From NCBI GenBank assembly GCA_018241665.1, contig JAFEDK010000027.1, positions 1 to 64,000 on the forward strand: a DNA stretch of 64,000 nt. The letters are read 5' to 3'. The notes beneath the pieces were generated by a model, which was given only the letters and a program-made list of their open reading frames with translations, searched no databases and was not told where the DNA came from. Shown piece by piece: positions 29,874 to 40,132 of this stretch (its first letter is position 1; the number at the start of each line of letters is the position of its first letter). This DNA is from Pseudomonadota bacterium (GTDB taxonomy: Bacteria; Pseudomonadota; Gammaproteobacteria; Burkholderiales; Rhodocyclaceae). Made by a program: the position numbers and the translations under genes.

Positions 29874-30083
29874 ATGACCGAAGAAGACATCAAGGCCCTC
29901 GACAAGGAGGTGCGCAAGCTCAAGCGCATCGCCTCCGAATGGGCATCGCAGATGCACGACCTGGTGGAAGACCGCCTGCCGGCCGCCTACGAGGAAATCC
30001 CCGGCATCGCCAAATCCACCTACGAGGCCTGCCAGGCATGGGCCGAGGCCAACCGCAAGCTGGCCGCCGCCGGCGGTCAGTAA
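29874..30083 (+). CDS. Nif-associated small protein (DUF683/CCE_0567 family)
   Basis: A 69-residue, entirely helical protein (MTEEDIKALDKEVRKLKRIASEW, then a second helix with YEEIPGIAKSTYEACQAWAEAN). It matches the small nif-cluster family known as DUF683 or CCE_0567, whose structure is a helical coiled coil proposed to bind metal. AAGG precedes the ATG at close to normal spacing; three upstream codons are possible. It lies between the DUF269 gene and fdxB, the standard order in proteobacterial nif clusters. Confidence 0.88.
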   Translation: MTEEDIKALDKEVRKLKRIASEWASQMHDLVEDRLPAAYEEIPGIAKSTYEACQAWAEANRKLAAAGGQ

Positions 30084-30110
30084 GCAGCACCACGCAATCA
30101 AGGCACGATC

Positions 30111-30392
30111 ATGGAAACGATTACCGGCTTGACCCGGGGCGGCAAAGCCTACACCCCGACCTTCGTCACCGACCTCAACCAGGAAACCTGCATCGGCTGC
30201 GGCCGCTGCTACAAGGTCTGTCCGCGCAACGTCTTCGAACTGGTCGAACGCGAGTTCGACGATGACGACGAGGGCGACGACGACAACACGATGGTGATGG
30301 CCATCGCCGACGCGATGGACTGTATCGGCTGTGGTTCCTGCGGTCGTGTCTGCCCGAAGGACTGCCACACCCACTCGCCGGCTTCGCTGTGA
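30111..30392 (+). CDS. fdxB: Nif-specific ferredoxin III (FdxB), 2x[4Fe-4S]
   Basis: Ferredoxin of 93 residues with two complete cluster motifs: CIGCGRCYKVCP (about residues 27-38) and CIGCGSCGRVCPKDC (about 69-83). They are separated by the acidic insert (EFDDDDEGDDD) that is typical of nif-type ferredoxin III. The operon position after the DUF683 gene is also typical. It would serve as an electron carrier for nitrogenase or cofactor synthesis. AAGG lies seven bases before the ATG. Its stop overlaps the next gene by four bases (GTGA). Confidence 0.93.
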   Translation: METITGLTRGGKAYTPTFVTDLNQETCIGCGRCYKVCPRNVFELVEREFDDDDEGDDDNTMVMAIADAMDCIGCGSCGRVCPKDCHTHSPASL

Positions 30393-30772
30393 GCGTCGAC
30401 CAGGCCGTGACCCGCAGCGTGGATGAGCGGCTGGCGCAGGAGCGCCCGCTGATCGAGCGCATCTGCGCCCGTCTGATCCACGAAGCACAGCGCCACGGCC
30501 TCCCCGCGCTGGACATCGATCCGGCGCGGGCCGCCTACAGCCTGCGTGACGACCCCTACACCGGCGAAGCTGCGCTGATCGGCCTGTGGCCAGCCGATGG
30601 TGCCGGCCGCAAGGGCAACCTGATCATCAACGCCGACGGCAGCTTCTTTGCCGAATACGACGTGCTGGCCAACGATCCAGCCAATGACCGCCAGTTCGTC
30701 GAGGCCAGCACCGCGTGGGGACGCGGCGAGCGCATCGGCGCCGAACTGCGCACGCTCGAATGGCCGGAGTAA
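30389..30772 (+). CDS. Unknown protein at the end of the nif operon
   Basis: A 127-residue hydrophilic protein starting with GTG that overlaps the fdxB stop by four bases, so it is very likely co-translated with the nif operon. It begins with a predicted helical region (about 8-45, charged) and continues with a beta-rich C-terminal half (KGNLIINADGSFFAEYDVL near 75-93). It contains no Cys cluster like that of NifQ, no signal peptide and no membrane segment. I do not recognise the family. Operon context suggests an accessory role in nitrogenase maturation or protection. Confidence 0.75.
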   Translation: MSVDQAVTRSVDERLAQERPLIERICARLIHEAQRHGLPALDIDPARAAYSLRDDPYTGEAALIGLWPADGAGRKGNLIINADGSFFAEYDVLANDPANDRQFVEASTAWGRGERIGAELRTLEWPE

Positions 30773-30971
30773 GCCGCTGCCGAGCCGCGAGCACGGCACG
30801 GCCCCTCGCACGCCCCGTCTGAGCTGAAGACGGCCCTCGCGGCGCGCAGCAATGACGCGCGACGGCCGGGAGCAAAGGAATGGGGAGGATCGTGGATAAC
30901 CCTCATTCACCGAACCGCAGATCTGTCGATATAAGCTAGCTTACCTGCCTCACAGGACCTCGCTGTCTTCG

Positions 30972-31844
30972 ATGAATCGCATCCTCACTCTGGGTCTCGT
31001 GCTCGCCCTCGGCACCATTCTCGCCATGGCTTACGCGCTCCATGCGCCAGCCGGTGAGGAGGCAGCATCCCTGCTGGGCTTGCCCAAGGCAGACACGATC
31101 CGGATCGGCTACGCTGTCGAACCGCCTTATGCCTTCATCGACGCCGACGGACGTGTGACCGGCGAATCCCCCGAGGTCGCGCGCCATATCGTCGAAGGCC
31201 TCCGCATTCCTAACATCGAGTGGCGCCTGGGCGAATTTGTCGAGCTGATTCCTGAACTGGAGGCGGGCCGGATCGACGTGATCGCAGCAGGCATGTTCAT
31301 CACCCCCGAGCGGGCACGCCACGTCGGCTTTTCCGAACCGACATTCCACGTTCAACAAGGCCTGCTGGTGGGCCGCGGCAACCCGCACGCGTTACACGCC
31401 TACGCGGACATCGGGAAGGACCTGCAGCTCAAGCTGGCGGTGCTGTCAGGCTCCATCGAGGAAGCCCTGCTTCTGGAAATGGGCGTCGCGCCGGCCCAGC
31501 TCCTGCGCGTACCGGATGCGGGCACCGGCCGGGCCAGCGTGGCGACAGCCGCCGCCCAGGGACTTGCCCTGTCCCTCCCTGCGCTGCGTTGGCAAGAACA
31601 GGACAAGGCTCGGGACGGAACGGAGATTGCTGCGCCGTTCGCCCAGCCCGAAGCCCGGCAACACCATCCGGGTTTCGGCGCATTCGCCTTCCGCAAGCAA
31701 GACCAGCAACTGCAGGCCGCCTGGAACAAGGTTCAGGCGGCCTACGTGGGTAGCGCCGCCCATCGCGCCCTGATCGCCCGCTTCGGCTTTGACGCCGACG
31801 CACTACCCGGCGCGGTTCGCACCCGCGACGTCCTGGCCCGATGA
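30972..31844 (+). CDS. Periplasmic solute-binding protein (SBP family 3), kinase-associated
   Basis: Binding protein of 290 residues with an uncleaved-looking or cleavable hydrophobic N-terminus (about residues 4-25). The family-3 fold follows: [52 protein letters not shown], and VGFSEPTF. Family 3 proteins bind amino acids, ectoine or similar small solutes. No transporter genes are adjacent. Instead the stop overlaps the start of a hybrid sensor kinase (ATGA). The sensible inference is that it is the ligand-sensing subunit of that kinase. Confidence 0.85.
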   Translation: MNRILTLGLVLALGTILAMAYALHAPAGEEAASLLGLPKADTIRIGYAVEPPYAFIDADGRVTGESPEVARHIVEGLRIPNIEWRLGEFVELIPELEAGRIDVIAAGMFITPERARHVGFSEPTFHVQQGLLVGRGNPHALHAYADIGKDLQLKLAVLSGSIEEALLLEMGVAPAQLLRVPDAGTGRASVATAAAQGLALSLPALRWQEQDKARDGTEIAAPFAQPEARQHHPGFGAFAFRKQDQQLQAAWNKVQAAYVGSAAHRALIARFGFDADALPGAVRTRDVLAR

Positions 31845-34084
31845 GCGTGCTGCCCAGCCGCCTCGCCCTCCAGCCCCACCTGCTGCTGGCTCTCACCGTG
31901 GCGCTGACCGTTCTCATCGCGGCCGCGCTCACACGCCTGTACATCACCCAGCAGGACGACCTCGCCACCGCCAGCCAGCGCCTGCAGAACGTCCATCAGG
32001 CCCGCACCGAGCTGGCCAAGGGACTGCTCTATGCGAGCCTCGGTCAGCCGGAAGGCACAGCGTCGCCCTTTCGCCGGGACCAAGGGCTGACGCTGCTGCG
32101 ACAAGCCTCCGCCACCCTCGCGGAACTTCTCGACGGCCCGGGCGAACGGGAGCACGCCAGAGCCGACGAATTACGCCGTAGCGCCACCCGCTTAGAGGCG
32201 CTGCTGACCAACCCACCCCACCTGCCAGGCCGACCACTGCAGGACATCGACCTGCTGGTGACCTACCATGCCCTGGAGCGGCAAGCAGCCCAGGCGGACA
32301 GCCTCATCCGCGAGCAATCCGCCACCCTGGCCGCCACCTTCCAGCGCAACTTCCGCCTGGCCGCTGCGGCTGCCCTGCTGCTCATCACCGGCATCATCAC
32401 AATGGCCTTCCTGGCCATGCGGGCGCGCCACCGCGCCGAACAGCAGGCCTTGCTTACCCGTGCCCGCTACGAGCGGGTCATCGAAGGTTCCGATCAAGGC
32501 TTCTGGGACTGGAACCTGCAAACGCATCGCTTCGATGTGAGCGAGCGCTTCGAGACCATGCTTGGCTTTGCCCCCGGCGAACGGAATCTCAGCGAAGAGA
32601 ACTGGCCCCGCTACGTGCATCCGGACGACCTCGCCGCCAACACGGCATCGATCCAAAGGCATCTGCAGGGCGAACAACCGCTGCACGAGGCCGAGCTGCG
32701 CTGCCTGACCCGGACGGGTGACTGGCGCTGGATCCTGTCTCGCGGCAAGGTTGTGGAGCGCGATGCCGAAGGCCGCCCGTTGATCATGTCGGGCACGCAC
32801 ACGGACATCAGCGATTACAAGCACTTGCTATCGGAACTGGACCGTCACCGCCACCACCTGCAGGAGCTGGTCGAAGAGCGGACCATGCAGATCGAGGAGC
32901 TCAACCGCCAGCTCGAACGCCGCAGCCGTCAGGCAGAAACGGCGAACCAGGCCAAGAGCACCTTCCTGGCCACCATGAGCCACGAGATCCGCACGCCGAT
33001 GAACGCGATCGTCGGCCTCACCCACATCCTGCAGCGGGAGCCCACGTCGCCGCGCCAGGGCGAACTGCTCGGGCGAATCGGCCAGGCCGCCGCCCACCTG
33101 CTCGAGATCATCAACGACATCCTCGATCTGTCAAAGGTCGAAGCCGGCAAGCTGGGTATCGAACAGGTGGACTTTCGCCTGGATGCGCTGCTCACCTCGG
33201 TATCCGCCCAGATCGCCGAGAAGGTGAACGCCAAGGGCCTTCACTACGCGATCGACGCGCCTGCCATGCCTGAGGTGCTGCGCGGTGACGTGACGCGGCT
33301 CACCCAGATGCTCCTCAATTACCTGAGCAACGCCGTCAAGTTCACCGCCAGTGGTTCCGTGACGCTCAGCGTCCGCTGCGAGGAGAGAACAGCCAGCGGC
33401 GTGCTGCTGTGCTTTACGGTCACGGACACCGGCATCGGCTTGACCGAGGAGCAGCAGGCGCGCCTGTTCCAGGCCTTCGAACAGGCCGATGGCTCGACAA
33501 CCCGCAAATACGGCGGTACCGGCCTCGGGCTGGCCATCAATCGCCACCTTGCCCAACTGATGGGTGGGGACACCGGCGTCATCAGCCGGGAGGGCCTGGG
33601 AAGCAGCTTCTGGTTCACCGCCCGCCTGGGCCACGGCGCAAAGGCTACCGACATTCCACAGCCCCCCGCCGCAGGAGACGTGCTAACTTGCCTGCGCCAT
33701 CGCCACGCCGGCCGCCACGTACTGCTGGCCGAGGACGAAGAAGTCAATCAGTTGGTGGCCGGGGAGATGCTTGCCGATGCCGGACTGACCGTGGACACGG
33801 CCAACGACGGACTTCAAGCTGTCGAGCGGGCCCGGGAAACGCCGTATTCGCTGATCCTCCTCGACATGCAGATGCCGCTGATGGACGGCCTGGCGGCCTG
33901 CCAGGTCATCCGGGCCCTCCCCCTGCATCGCGACACGCCCATTCTGGCACTTACCGCCAATGCGTTCCGGGAAGACCGGGAGCGCTGCCTCGCCGCCGGC
34001 ATGGACGACTTCCTGTCCAAGCCGGTGGATCCCGTTCGCCTGCACGCCAGCCTGCTCCACTGGCTCGATAGCGGCCGCGGCTGA
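31841..34084 (+). CDS. Hybrid sensor histidine kinase/response regulator (PAS-HisKA-HATPase-REC)
   Basis: Inner-membrane hybrid kinase of 747 residues. Two transmembrane helices (about 12-35 and 170-192) flank a roughly 135-residue helical periplasmic region. A PAS/PAC domain (about 205-330; [22 protein letters not shown]) and a short coiled coil follow. HisKA carries SHEIRTP (phospho-His near 379), and HATPase_c has the [16 protein letters not shown] and GGTGLGLAI boxes. A C-terminal receiver carries the phospho-Asp in LLDMQMP near residue 674. The gene is translationally coupled to the upstream binding protein, its probable sensory partner. No separate output protein is encoded in this two-gene unit. 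Confidence 0.92.
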   Translation: MSVLPSRLALQPHLLLALTVALTVLIAAALTRLYITQQDDLATASQRLQNVHQARTELAKGLLYASLGQPEGTASPFRRDQGLTLLRQASATLAELLDGPGEREHARADELRRSATRLEALLTNPPHLPGRPLQDIDLLVTYHALERQAAQADSLIREQSATLAATFQRNFRLAAAAALLLITGIITMAFLAMRARHRAEQQALLTRARYERVIEGSDQGFWDWNLQTHRFDVSERFETMLGFAPGERNLSEENWPRYVHPDDLAANTASIQRHLQGEQPLHEAELRCLTRTGDWRWILSRGKVVERDAEGRPLIMSGTHTDISDYKHLLSELDRHRHHLQELVEERTMQIEELNRQLERRSRQAETANQAKSTFLATMSHEIRTPMNAIVGLTHILQREPTSPRQGELLGRIGQAAAHLLEIINDILDLSKVEAGKLGIEQVDFRLDALLTSVSAQIAEKVNAKGLHYAIDAPAMPEVLRGDVTRLTQMLLNYLSNAVKFTASGSVTLSVRCEERTASGVLLCFTVTDTGIGLTEEQQARLFQAFEQADGSTTRKYGGTGLGLAINRHLAQLMGGDTGVISREGLGSSFWFTARLGHGAKATDIPQPPAAGDVLTCLRHRHAGRHVLLAEDEEVNQLVAGEMLADAGLTVDTANDGLQAVERARETPYSLILLDMQMPLMDGLAACQVIRALPLHRDTPILALTANAFREDRERCLAAGMDDFLSKPVDPVRLHASLLHWLDSGRG

Positions 34085-34280
34085 TCTGCCGCACGGGCGA
34101 GTCCGACGGCAGGACCGCCTTGCACAGCCTCCCCTCTTCTTCCCGAGCGTGCCGGAAGCACCGGATTGTGCTGCGCTTCACACACGCTCCGGGCATATTT
34201 CACACATTGAAAAATATCGACAAAATACATTTACAGACCCGCGATGAATTGATATTTTCATTAAAAACATTAAATTCATC

Positions 34281-37200
34281 ATGGTCAATTCGCCAGGTTC
34301 CTTTCTTTCCGTCGTGGTACTCCTCGTCGTGCACGTCCTGCTCGGCATGCCCGACGCGTGGGCGAACACCAGCCTCACCCTTCAACTGAAGTCACGGCAC
34401 GGCTTCGAGTTCGCCGGCTACTACATGGCCAAGGAACACGGCTTCTACGGGGACGCTGGCCTGGATGTGCAGATTCGCGCCGCCGCGCCGGGAATCGACA
34501 GCGTCGACGAAGTGGTCGCCGGTCGCGCCGATTTCGGCGTCGGCTCCAGCAGCCTGTTGCTCGCGCACAAGGCCGGCAAACCCGTCGTTGCGCTGGCGGT
34601 CATCCAGCAGCACTCCCCCTACGTGATGATCACCGGGACCCGCAGCGCCACCGACAGCATCCAGGATCTGCTCGGCAAGCGGGTCATGCTCGATCCGATG
34701 GCGGACGAACTTCTGGTGTATCTGAAGCGGGAGGGCATTCCCCTCGACAGCATCCAGCGCCATCCGCCCAGCTTCAACGTCACCGACCTGACGAGCGGCA
34801 AGACCGACGCCCTCGGCGCGCAACTCACGGATCAGCCCTACAAACTCGACCAGATCCGCTTTCCCTACCACATGTACACGCCACGGGCGGCGGGCATCGA
34901 CTTTTACGGCGACAACCTGTTCACATCGGAAAAGCAGCTCCGCACCCGCCCCGAGCAGATCAAGGCCTTCATCCATGCCAGCCTGCGCGGCTGGGAATAT
35001 GCCTTGAGCCACCCGACCGAAACCACCGACCTGATCCTGGACAAATACAGCCGCCAGGAGAGCCGCGAACAGCTCCAATACGAAGCTGAGCGCAACATCG
35101 CCCTGATCCACGCAGATCTGGTCGCCATCGGTTACATGAATGCCGGCCGCTGGCGCCATATTGCCGACAGCTACGCGGAAATCGGCCTGCTCCCCGCCAA
35201 CTATTCCCTCGACGGCTTTCTGTACGCCCCGGACAAGGGCAAGACAAACAACGACAGCGAACTCTGGCGCTACCTGATACTGACACTGGCGATCACCGCC
35301 TGCGTCGGCTCGGTGGCGGTCTACACCGGGCGTGTCAATCAGAACCTGCGGCGCAGCCAGACCCAGCTAGCGGCAACCCTTGAAGCCGTTCCCGACCTGC
35401 TGTTCGAGCTGGACGAGAATGGTGTCTACCTGGATGTGCGGGCCCGGCGCGATGCCCAGCTCGCGGCCCCCCGCGAAGAGCTGCTGGGGCGCAGCGCCTT
35501 CGACATTCTCCCCAAGGCCTCGGCGGACACCCTCCGCGAAGCCCTGCGTGCCGCCTTCCGGCACGGTGCCGATTACGGCCGCATCATCGGACTCCCCCTG
35601 CCCGACGGGGACCTTTGGTTCGAGCTCTCGGTGGCCCGCAAGGAAGGTCCGAGCAACCAGCCCTGCCGCTTCATCGTGATGTCCCGCGACGTCACCGACC
35701 GCAAGCGGGCCGAGGACGCGTTCCGCAAACTGTCCCAGGTCGTCGAACAAAACCCGACCGCCATCGTCATCACGGACGTGGACGGCCAGGTGGAGTACGC
35801 CAACCCGGCCTTCTGCGCCCTCAACGGCCTGCGCTCCGAAGAAGCCGCCGAGCACCGCATCGAGGACTTCTTCGACATCGCCCCCCAGTCACCGGGCAAC
35901 CTGGACGACGCCTGGACATGCCTGCTCAAGGGCCAGGTATGGACCGCCGAGTGCGAGAACCGGCACGCCGACGGGCGCCTCCTCATCGAACGGATCACGC
36001 TTGCCCCGCTACGCGATGACGCCGGCCGGATCACCCACGGCCTGTGCATCATCGAGGACGTCACCGAGCGGCACCAGCGGGAACGGGACCTGAGCACGGA
36101 GCGCCAGCGCCTCTTCAACGTGCTCAGCGGCACGGGCGCCGGAACCTGGGAGTGGAACGTACAGAGCGGCGAAGTGCAGTTCAACGAACGCTGGGCCGAC
36201 ATGCTCGGCTACCGGCTCGAGGAGCTCGCCCCGCTCTCCATCGACACCTGGACCCGGCGCATCCACCCTGACGACCTGGCCTTTTCGTCGTCCATGTTGC
36301 GCCGTCACTTCGCCGGCGAACTCGACCAGTACGAATGCGAGACACGCATCCGCACCAAGAACGGCAGCTGGGCCTGGGTCCTCAACCGTGGCAAGGTCAT
36401 CAGCCGCTCGCCCGACGGCCGTGCCCTGATGATGTACGGCACACACATGGACATCACGGCCCGCAAGGAGGCCGAGGCCAGGCGCGTCGAAAGCGAACAG
36501 CTCTTGCGCTCGGCCATCGACACCATCGGCGAGGGCTTCGTGATCTACGACGCGGAGGACCGGCTGGCCTTCTTCAACGAGGAATACCGCGAGGTCTACC
36601 GGGGCGCCGGGCCGGTGATCGACGTCGGCCACAGCTTCGAGGAAATCCTGCGCTCCGGCCTGGAGCGCGGCGTTTATCCGGATGCAGCCGGCCACAAGGA
36701 CGAATGGCTGGCCGAACGTCTCGCCCTGCACCGCAGCGGGGACTGCGAGATCATCCAGCGCCTCGACGACGGCCGCTGGCTGAAGGTGCGCGAACGACGC
36801 ACCGCCAACGGATACACCGTCGGCTTCCGGGTGGACATCACCGAACTGGTGCGGGCCCGCCAGGCCGCCGAGATGGCCAGCCTCGCCAAGAGCCAGTTCC
36901 TCGCCACGATGAGCCACGAGATCCGCACCCCGATGAACGGCATCCTCGGCATGGCCCAGATCCTCCTGTCCCCCGGCGTCGCCGAGGCCCAGCGTCAGGA
37001 GTACGCTCACATCATCATCAAGGCCGGCCAGACGCTGCTCACCCTGCTCAACGACATGCTCGACCTGTCCAAGATCGAAGCCGGCAAGCTCCTCATCGAG
37101 CCGGCCGCCCTCGCCCCCGCCCCGTACCTGCAGGAGCTCAAGGCGCTGTTCGAGGAAACCGCCTGGCGCAAGGGCCTCGTGATCGAGGCCCGCTGGCACG

Positions 37201-38270
37201 GCAGCGACGAGCTGCGTTTCCGCATCGACCCCCACCGCCTGCGCCAGATGCTCTCCAACCTGATCGGCAACGCGATCAAGTTCACCGCGCGGGGTGAGAT
37301 CCACATCGACGCCCATGAGGTCGAGCGGGACGGCAAGCACTCCGTCCTCGAATTCTCCGTGTCCGACACCGGCATCGGCATCCCCCCGGACAAGCTGGGG
37401 CTGCTGTTCCAGCCCTTCAGCCAGGCCGACAGCTCGACGACCCGGGAGTACGGCGGCACCGGTCTCGGGCTGTCCATCGTACGCAGCCTGGCCGAATTGA
37501 TGGACGGCTCGGTCGGCGTGGACAGCGTCCTGGAGCAAGGCTCCCATTTCTGGTTCCGGATCCGCGCTGAACGCCTCGAGGCCGACAATCCCAATGATGC
37601 GGCCGACCTCAAGCCGGCCACGACCTGCGCCCTCAACGGGAAGGTCCTGGTGGTGGACGACAACGGCACCGAACGCAAGGTCATCGCGGCCCTGCTCGGC
37701 AAGCTCGGCCTGACCGTATCCCTTGCCAGTGACGGGCGCGAAGCGGTGGACGCCGTCACCCAGGGCGCCCCGCCGGATCTGGTCCTGATGGACTGCCAGA
37801 TGCCGGACGTGAGCGGCTACACCGCCACCGAACGGATCCGCGCCTGGGAAAGCGCCAACAATCGCTCTCCCCTGCCGATCATCGCCCTCACCGCATCGGC
37901 CTACGATGAGGACCTGCAGCACAGCATCCAGGCCGGCATGAGCGACTTCCTGACCAAGCCAGTGCCGCTGGATACACTGCAGACAGTCCTCGCCAAATGG
38001 CTGCGCGGCAGCACCGCGGACGGCCCTGCCGCCCCGCCGCTGGACAACGCACGCCTGCTGGCCCTGATCAACGAGCTGGAGCCCCTTCTGGCCGGCCAGA
38101 AGTTCGACGCGCTGATCCGCTTCAAGGAACTGCAGGCCCTCACCGCCGGCACCGATCTCGCTGCCGAGATCGGCGAGATCGGCAACATGCTGGCCAGCTT
38201 CCGCTTCGGCCCGACCCTGGAACGGCTGCGCGCCCTGGCGGCCACCACTTGCGCCCGACACCCATCATGA
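34281..38270 (+). CDS. NMT1/THI5-type binding domain fused to a four-PAS hybrid histidine kinase
   Basis: A 1329-residue one-piece sensor. A signal peptide precedes a periplasmic NMT1/THI5-like solute-binding domain (about 30-320; [42 protein letters not shown]). One transmembrane helix lies at about 331-350. Four PAS/PAC domains follow (about 365-480, 486-600, 610-735, 740-860). HisKA has SHEIRTP near 878, and HATPase_c has [17 protein letters not shown] and GGTGLGLS. A receiver has its Asp in LMDCQMP near 1170, and a 70-residue helical tail ends the protein. NMT1-type domains bind pyrimidine, nitrate-like or sulfonate ligands; which one is unknown. There is no good ribosome site at the ATG. 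The stop overlaps the GGDEF gene by four bases. Confidence 0.9.
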   Translation: MVNSPGSFLSVVVLLVVHVLLGMPDAWANTSLTLQLKSRHGFEFAGYYMAKEHGFYGDAGLDVQIRAAAPGIDSVDEVVAGRADFGVGSSSLLLAHKAGKPVVALAVIQQHSPYVMITGTRSATDSIQDLLGKRVMLDPMADELLVYLKREGIPLDSIQRHPPSFNVTDLTSGKTDALGAQLTDQPYKLDQIRFPYHMYTPRAAGIDFYGDNLFTSEKQLRTRPEQIKAFIHASLRGWEYALSHPTETTDLILDKYSRQESREQLQYEAERNIALIHADLVAIGYMNAGRWRHIADSYAEIGLLPANYSLDGFLYAPDKGKTNNDSELWRYLILTLAITACVGSVAVYTGRVNQNLRRSQTQLAATLEAVPDLLFELDENGVYLDVRARRDAQLAAPREELLGRSAFDILPKASADTLREALRAAFRHGADYGRIIGLPLPDGDLWFELSVARKEGPSNQPCRFIVMSRDVTDRKRAEDAFRKLSQVVEQNPTAIVITDVDGQVEYANPAFCALNGLRSEEAAEHRIEDFFDIAPQSPGNLDDAWTCLLKGQVWTAECENRHADGRLLIERITLAPLRDDAGRITHGLCIIEDVTERHQRERDLSTERQRLFNVLSGTGAGTWEWNVQSGEVQFNERWADMLGYRLEELAPLSIDTWTRRIHPDDLAFSSSMLRRHFAGELDQYECETRIRTKNGSWAWVLNRGKVISRSPDGRALMMYGTHMDITARKEAEARRVESEQLLRSAIDTIGEGFVIYDAEDRLAFFNEEYREVYRGAGPVIDVGHSFEEILRSGLERGVYPDAAGHKDEWLAERLALHRSGDCEIIQRLDDGRWLKVRERRTANGYTVGFRVDITELVRARQAAEMASLAKSQFLATMSHEIRTPMNGILGMAQILLSPGVAEAQRQEYAHIIIKAGQTLLTLLNDMLDLSKIEAGKLLIEPAALAPAPYLQELKALFEETAWRKGLVIEARWHGSDELRFRIDPHRLRQMLSNLIGNAIKFTARGEIHIDAHEVERDGKHSVLEFSVSDTGIGIPPDKLGLLFQPFSQADSSTTREYGGTGLGLSIVRSLAELMDGSVGVDSVLEQGSHFWFRIRAERLEADNPNDAADLKPATTCALNGKVLVVDDNGTERKVIAALLGKLGLTVSLASDGREAVDAVTQGAPPDLVLMDCQMPDVSGYTATERIRAWESANNRSPLPIIALTASAYDEDLQHSIQAGMSDFLTKPVPLDTLQTVLAKWLRGSTADGPAAPPLDNARLLALINELEPLLAGQKFDALIRFKELQALTAGTDLAAEIGEIGNMLASFRFGPTLERLRALAATTCARHPS

Positions 38271-39568
38271 ACAGCAAACCGCGCATCCTGGCGATCGACG
38301 ACACGCCAACCAATCTATACACCCTCGGCATGGCCCTGGCCGGCGAGTTCGACCTGCAGATCGCCAGTTCCGGGCCGGAGGGGCTGGTGATGGCCCGCGA
38401 GTCCACGCCGGACCTGATCCTGCTCGACGTGATGATGCCCGGCATGGACGGCTTCGAGACCTGCCGCCGCTTCAAGGCCGAGCCGGCACTCGCCAACACG
38501 CCGATCATCTTCGTGACCGCCCTGTCGGACCTGGAGTCGGAGCTGTCCGGGCTCCTGCTCGGCGTCGCCGACTACATCACCAAGCCCTTCAAGGTGGAGC
38601 TGGTAAAACTGCGCATCCGCAACATCCTGCGCATCAGCAGCCTGTCCCAGGAGCTCAAGACCAGCGAGGAATGCCTGCGCTATGTGATGGAAGCCACCGG
38701 CGAAGGCGTCTGGGACTGGGGAATGACCGACGGCGCGGTGCATCACAACGCATCCTGGTGCCAGATCCTGGGGCTCGACCTGTCCTTCCTGACCCATCCG
38801 GTGGAGGCCTTCATGGAGCTCATCCATCCGGACGACCGGGCCGGCGTGCAGCGCGTGCTGGGTGCCTGCCTGGCCGGTGAGGGCAACTACGCCAGCGAGC
38901 ACCGCCTGCGCCATGCCTGCGGGCATTACGTGTGGGTCGCCGACCGGGGCCGGGTCGTCGAGCGGGCCGCCACCGGAGAGCCCCTGCGCATGGTGGGCAG
39001 CATCGCCAACATCACCGAGCGCAAGCGCCACGAGGCGGAGATCCATCACCTTGCCTACTTCGATGCGCTGACCGAGCTTCCCAATCGCCGTCTGCTGATC
39101 GAGCGCCTGCAGCAAGCCATCATCCGCAACCAGCGCAGCAAACAGTTCGGCGCGCTGATGTTCCTCGACATGGACCGCTTCAAGCAGCTCAACGACACGC
39201 ACGGGCATGCCAAGGGTGACGAACTGCTGATCGAAGTCGGCCGGCGGCTGTCCGGTTGCATACGGGAACAGGACACCGTGGCCCGTCTCGGTGGCGACGA
39301 ATTCGTCGTGATGCTGGAACATCTTGCAGGTCCTGCCGACGACGCGATCGCCAATGCCCGCGGTGTCGGCTACAAGATCCTCGACACCCTCAACGCCCCT
39401 TACCGCCTCGGTGAGCTGCCCTATGCCAGTACCCCGAGCATCGGCCTGACCCTGTTTTCTGGCAAGGAGGACAGCGTGGACGGCATCCTCAAACGCGCCG
39501 ACGCCGCGATGTACGCGGCGAAGGCCGCAGGGCGCAACACCCTGCGGGAAGCCAATATCTGCAGCTGA
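38267..39568 (+). CDS. Response regulator with PAS and GGDEF (probable diguanylate cyclase)
   Basis: Soluble regulator of 433 residues. The receiver domain (about 5-120) has its phospho-Asp in LLDVMMPGMDG near residue 52 and the conserved Lys in YITKPF. A PAS/PAC domain follows (about 130-255). The GGDEF domain (about 265-430) has an intact LGGDEF active site and an RxxD inhibitory I-site (REQD) five residues upstream. It should synthesise c-di-GMP with product inhibition. The ATG at 38267 overlaps the stop of the NMT1-type kinase, so the two form a phosphorelay-to-c-di-GMP pair. The longer frame upstream is a shadow inside the kinase gene. Confidence 0.93.
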   Translation: MNSKPRILAIDDTPTNLYTLGMALAGEFDLQIASSGPEGLVMARESTPDLILLDVMMPGMDGFETCRRFKAEPALANTPIIFVTALSDLESELSGLLLGVADYITKPFKVELVKLRIRNILRISSLSQELKTSEECLRYVMEATGEGVWDWGMTDGAVHHNASWCQILGLDLSFLTHPVEAFMELIHPDDRAGVQRVLGACLAGEGNYASEHRLRHACGHYVWVADRGRVVERAATGEPLRMVGSIANITERKRHEAEIHHLAYFDALTELPNRRLLIERLQQAIIRNQRSKQFGALMFLDMDRFKQLNDTHGHAKGDELLIEVGRRLSGCIREQDTVARLGGDEFVVMLEHLAGPADDAIANARGVGYKILDTLNAPYRLGELPYASTPSIGLTLFSGKEDSVDGILKRADAAMYAAKAAGRNTLREANICS

Positions 39569-39574
39569 AACCGG

Positions 39575-40117
39575 TCAGCGCGGCGGCGGGCTGCCCAGGG
39601 CGGCCTCGCAGGCCGCAATGTTGTCCACGTGGGAAACACGCATCGCCTCCAGCATCGTGCGCGCCTCCCCGTCCTCCATGTCCGGCAGCACCTCGTCGAT
39701 CTTGCGCACCACCCAGGCCTGCCCCTTGTTCAGGAAATGCAGGCGGGCCTCCAGCCCCTCGATCGCAAGGGTCTTGTGCACGAAGGCGCCGGTCTCGTGG
39801 GAGGCCACCCCGCCCAGGCGCTGGATGGTCTTGTAGAGCACCACCGCGTTGCGGCCCTCGTCCTGCTGCAGGCGCTCCAGCAGGCCACGCAGGGGTGCGC
39901 GCGCATCCAGCTCGTCGCGCAGGATGGCGAGCACCTTGGCGCCGGCACGCTCCGCCTCCAGCAATGCATTCAGGCGTTCGATGCGCAGTGCCTCGGCGCT
40001 CGGCACCTCTTCTCCAAAATGCCCCGGAAAATCGCCGGCGTAACACGGCGGCGAGGCATAACGCGCGTCCGCCCCGGGGGCGGATGAATCAGTTGGTCGG
40101 CCAGGCTTGCGGCTCAT
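39575..40117 (-). CDS. Small conserved protein, probably four-helix ferritin-like (DUF6306-type)
   Basis: A 180-residue protein. The N-terminal 40 residues are proline- and charge-rich; the rest is predicted helical (ALRIERLNALLEAERAGAKVLAILRDEL, LLERLQQDEGRNAVVLYKTIQRLGG, LAIEGLEARLHFLNKGQAWVVRKIDEVLPDM). The spacing of Glu/His residues suggests a ferritin-like or hemerythrin-like bundle of the DUF6306 type, but this is weak. AAAGGAG lies eight bases before the ATG. It sits 15 bases downstream of the FmdE-like gene and is likely co-transcribed with it. Function unknown. Confidence 0.65.
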   Translation of the reverse strand: MSRKPGRPTDSSAPGADARYASPPCYAGDFPGHFGEEVPSAEALRIERLNALLEAERAGAKVLAILRDELDARAPLRGLLERLQQDEGRNAVVLYKTIQRLGGVASHETGAFVHKTLAIEGLEARLHFLNKGQAWVVRKIDEVLPDMEDGEARTMLEAMRVSHVDNIAACEAALGSPPPR

Positions 40118-40132
40118 AGGGTGCTCCTTTGC

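Noticed and set aside
30773-30971. Possible terminator or promoter elements between the nif operon and the binding-protein gene
   Set aside because: Only 6-bp hairpins (for example CCGTCT/AGACGG at 30815-30833) without T tracts and no convincing -35/-10 or sigma-54 element; nothing firm to annotate.
36009-38261. Open frame of 750 codons opposite the NMT1-type hybrid kinase
   Set aside because: Antisense shadow of kinase and receiver domains that are intact on the plus strand.
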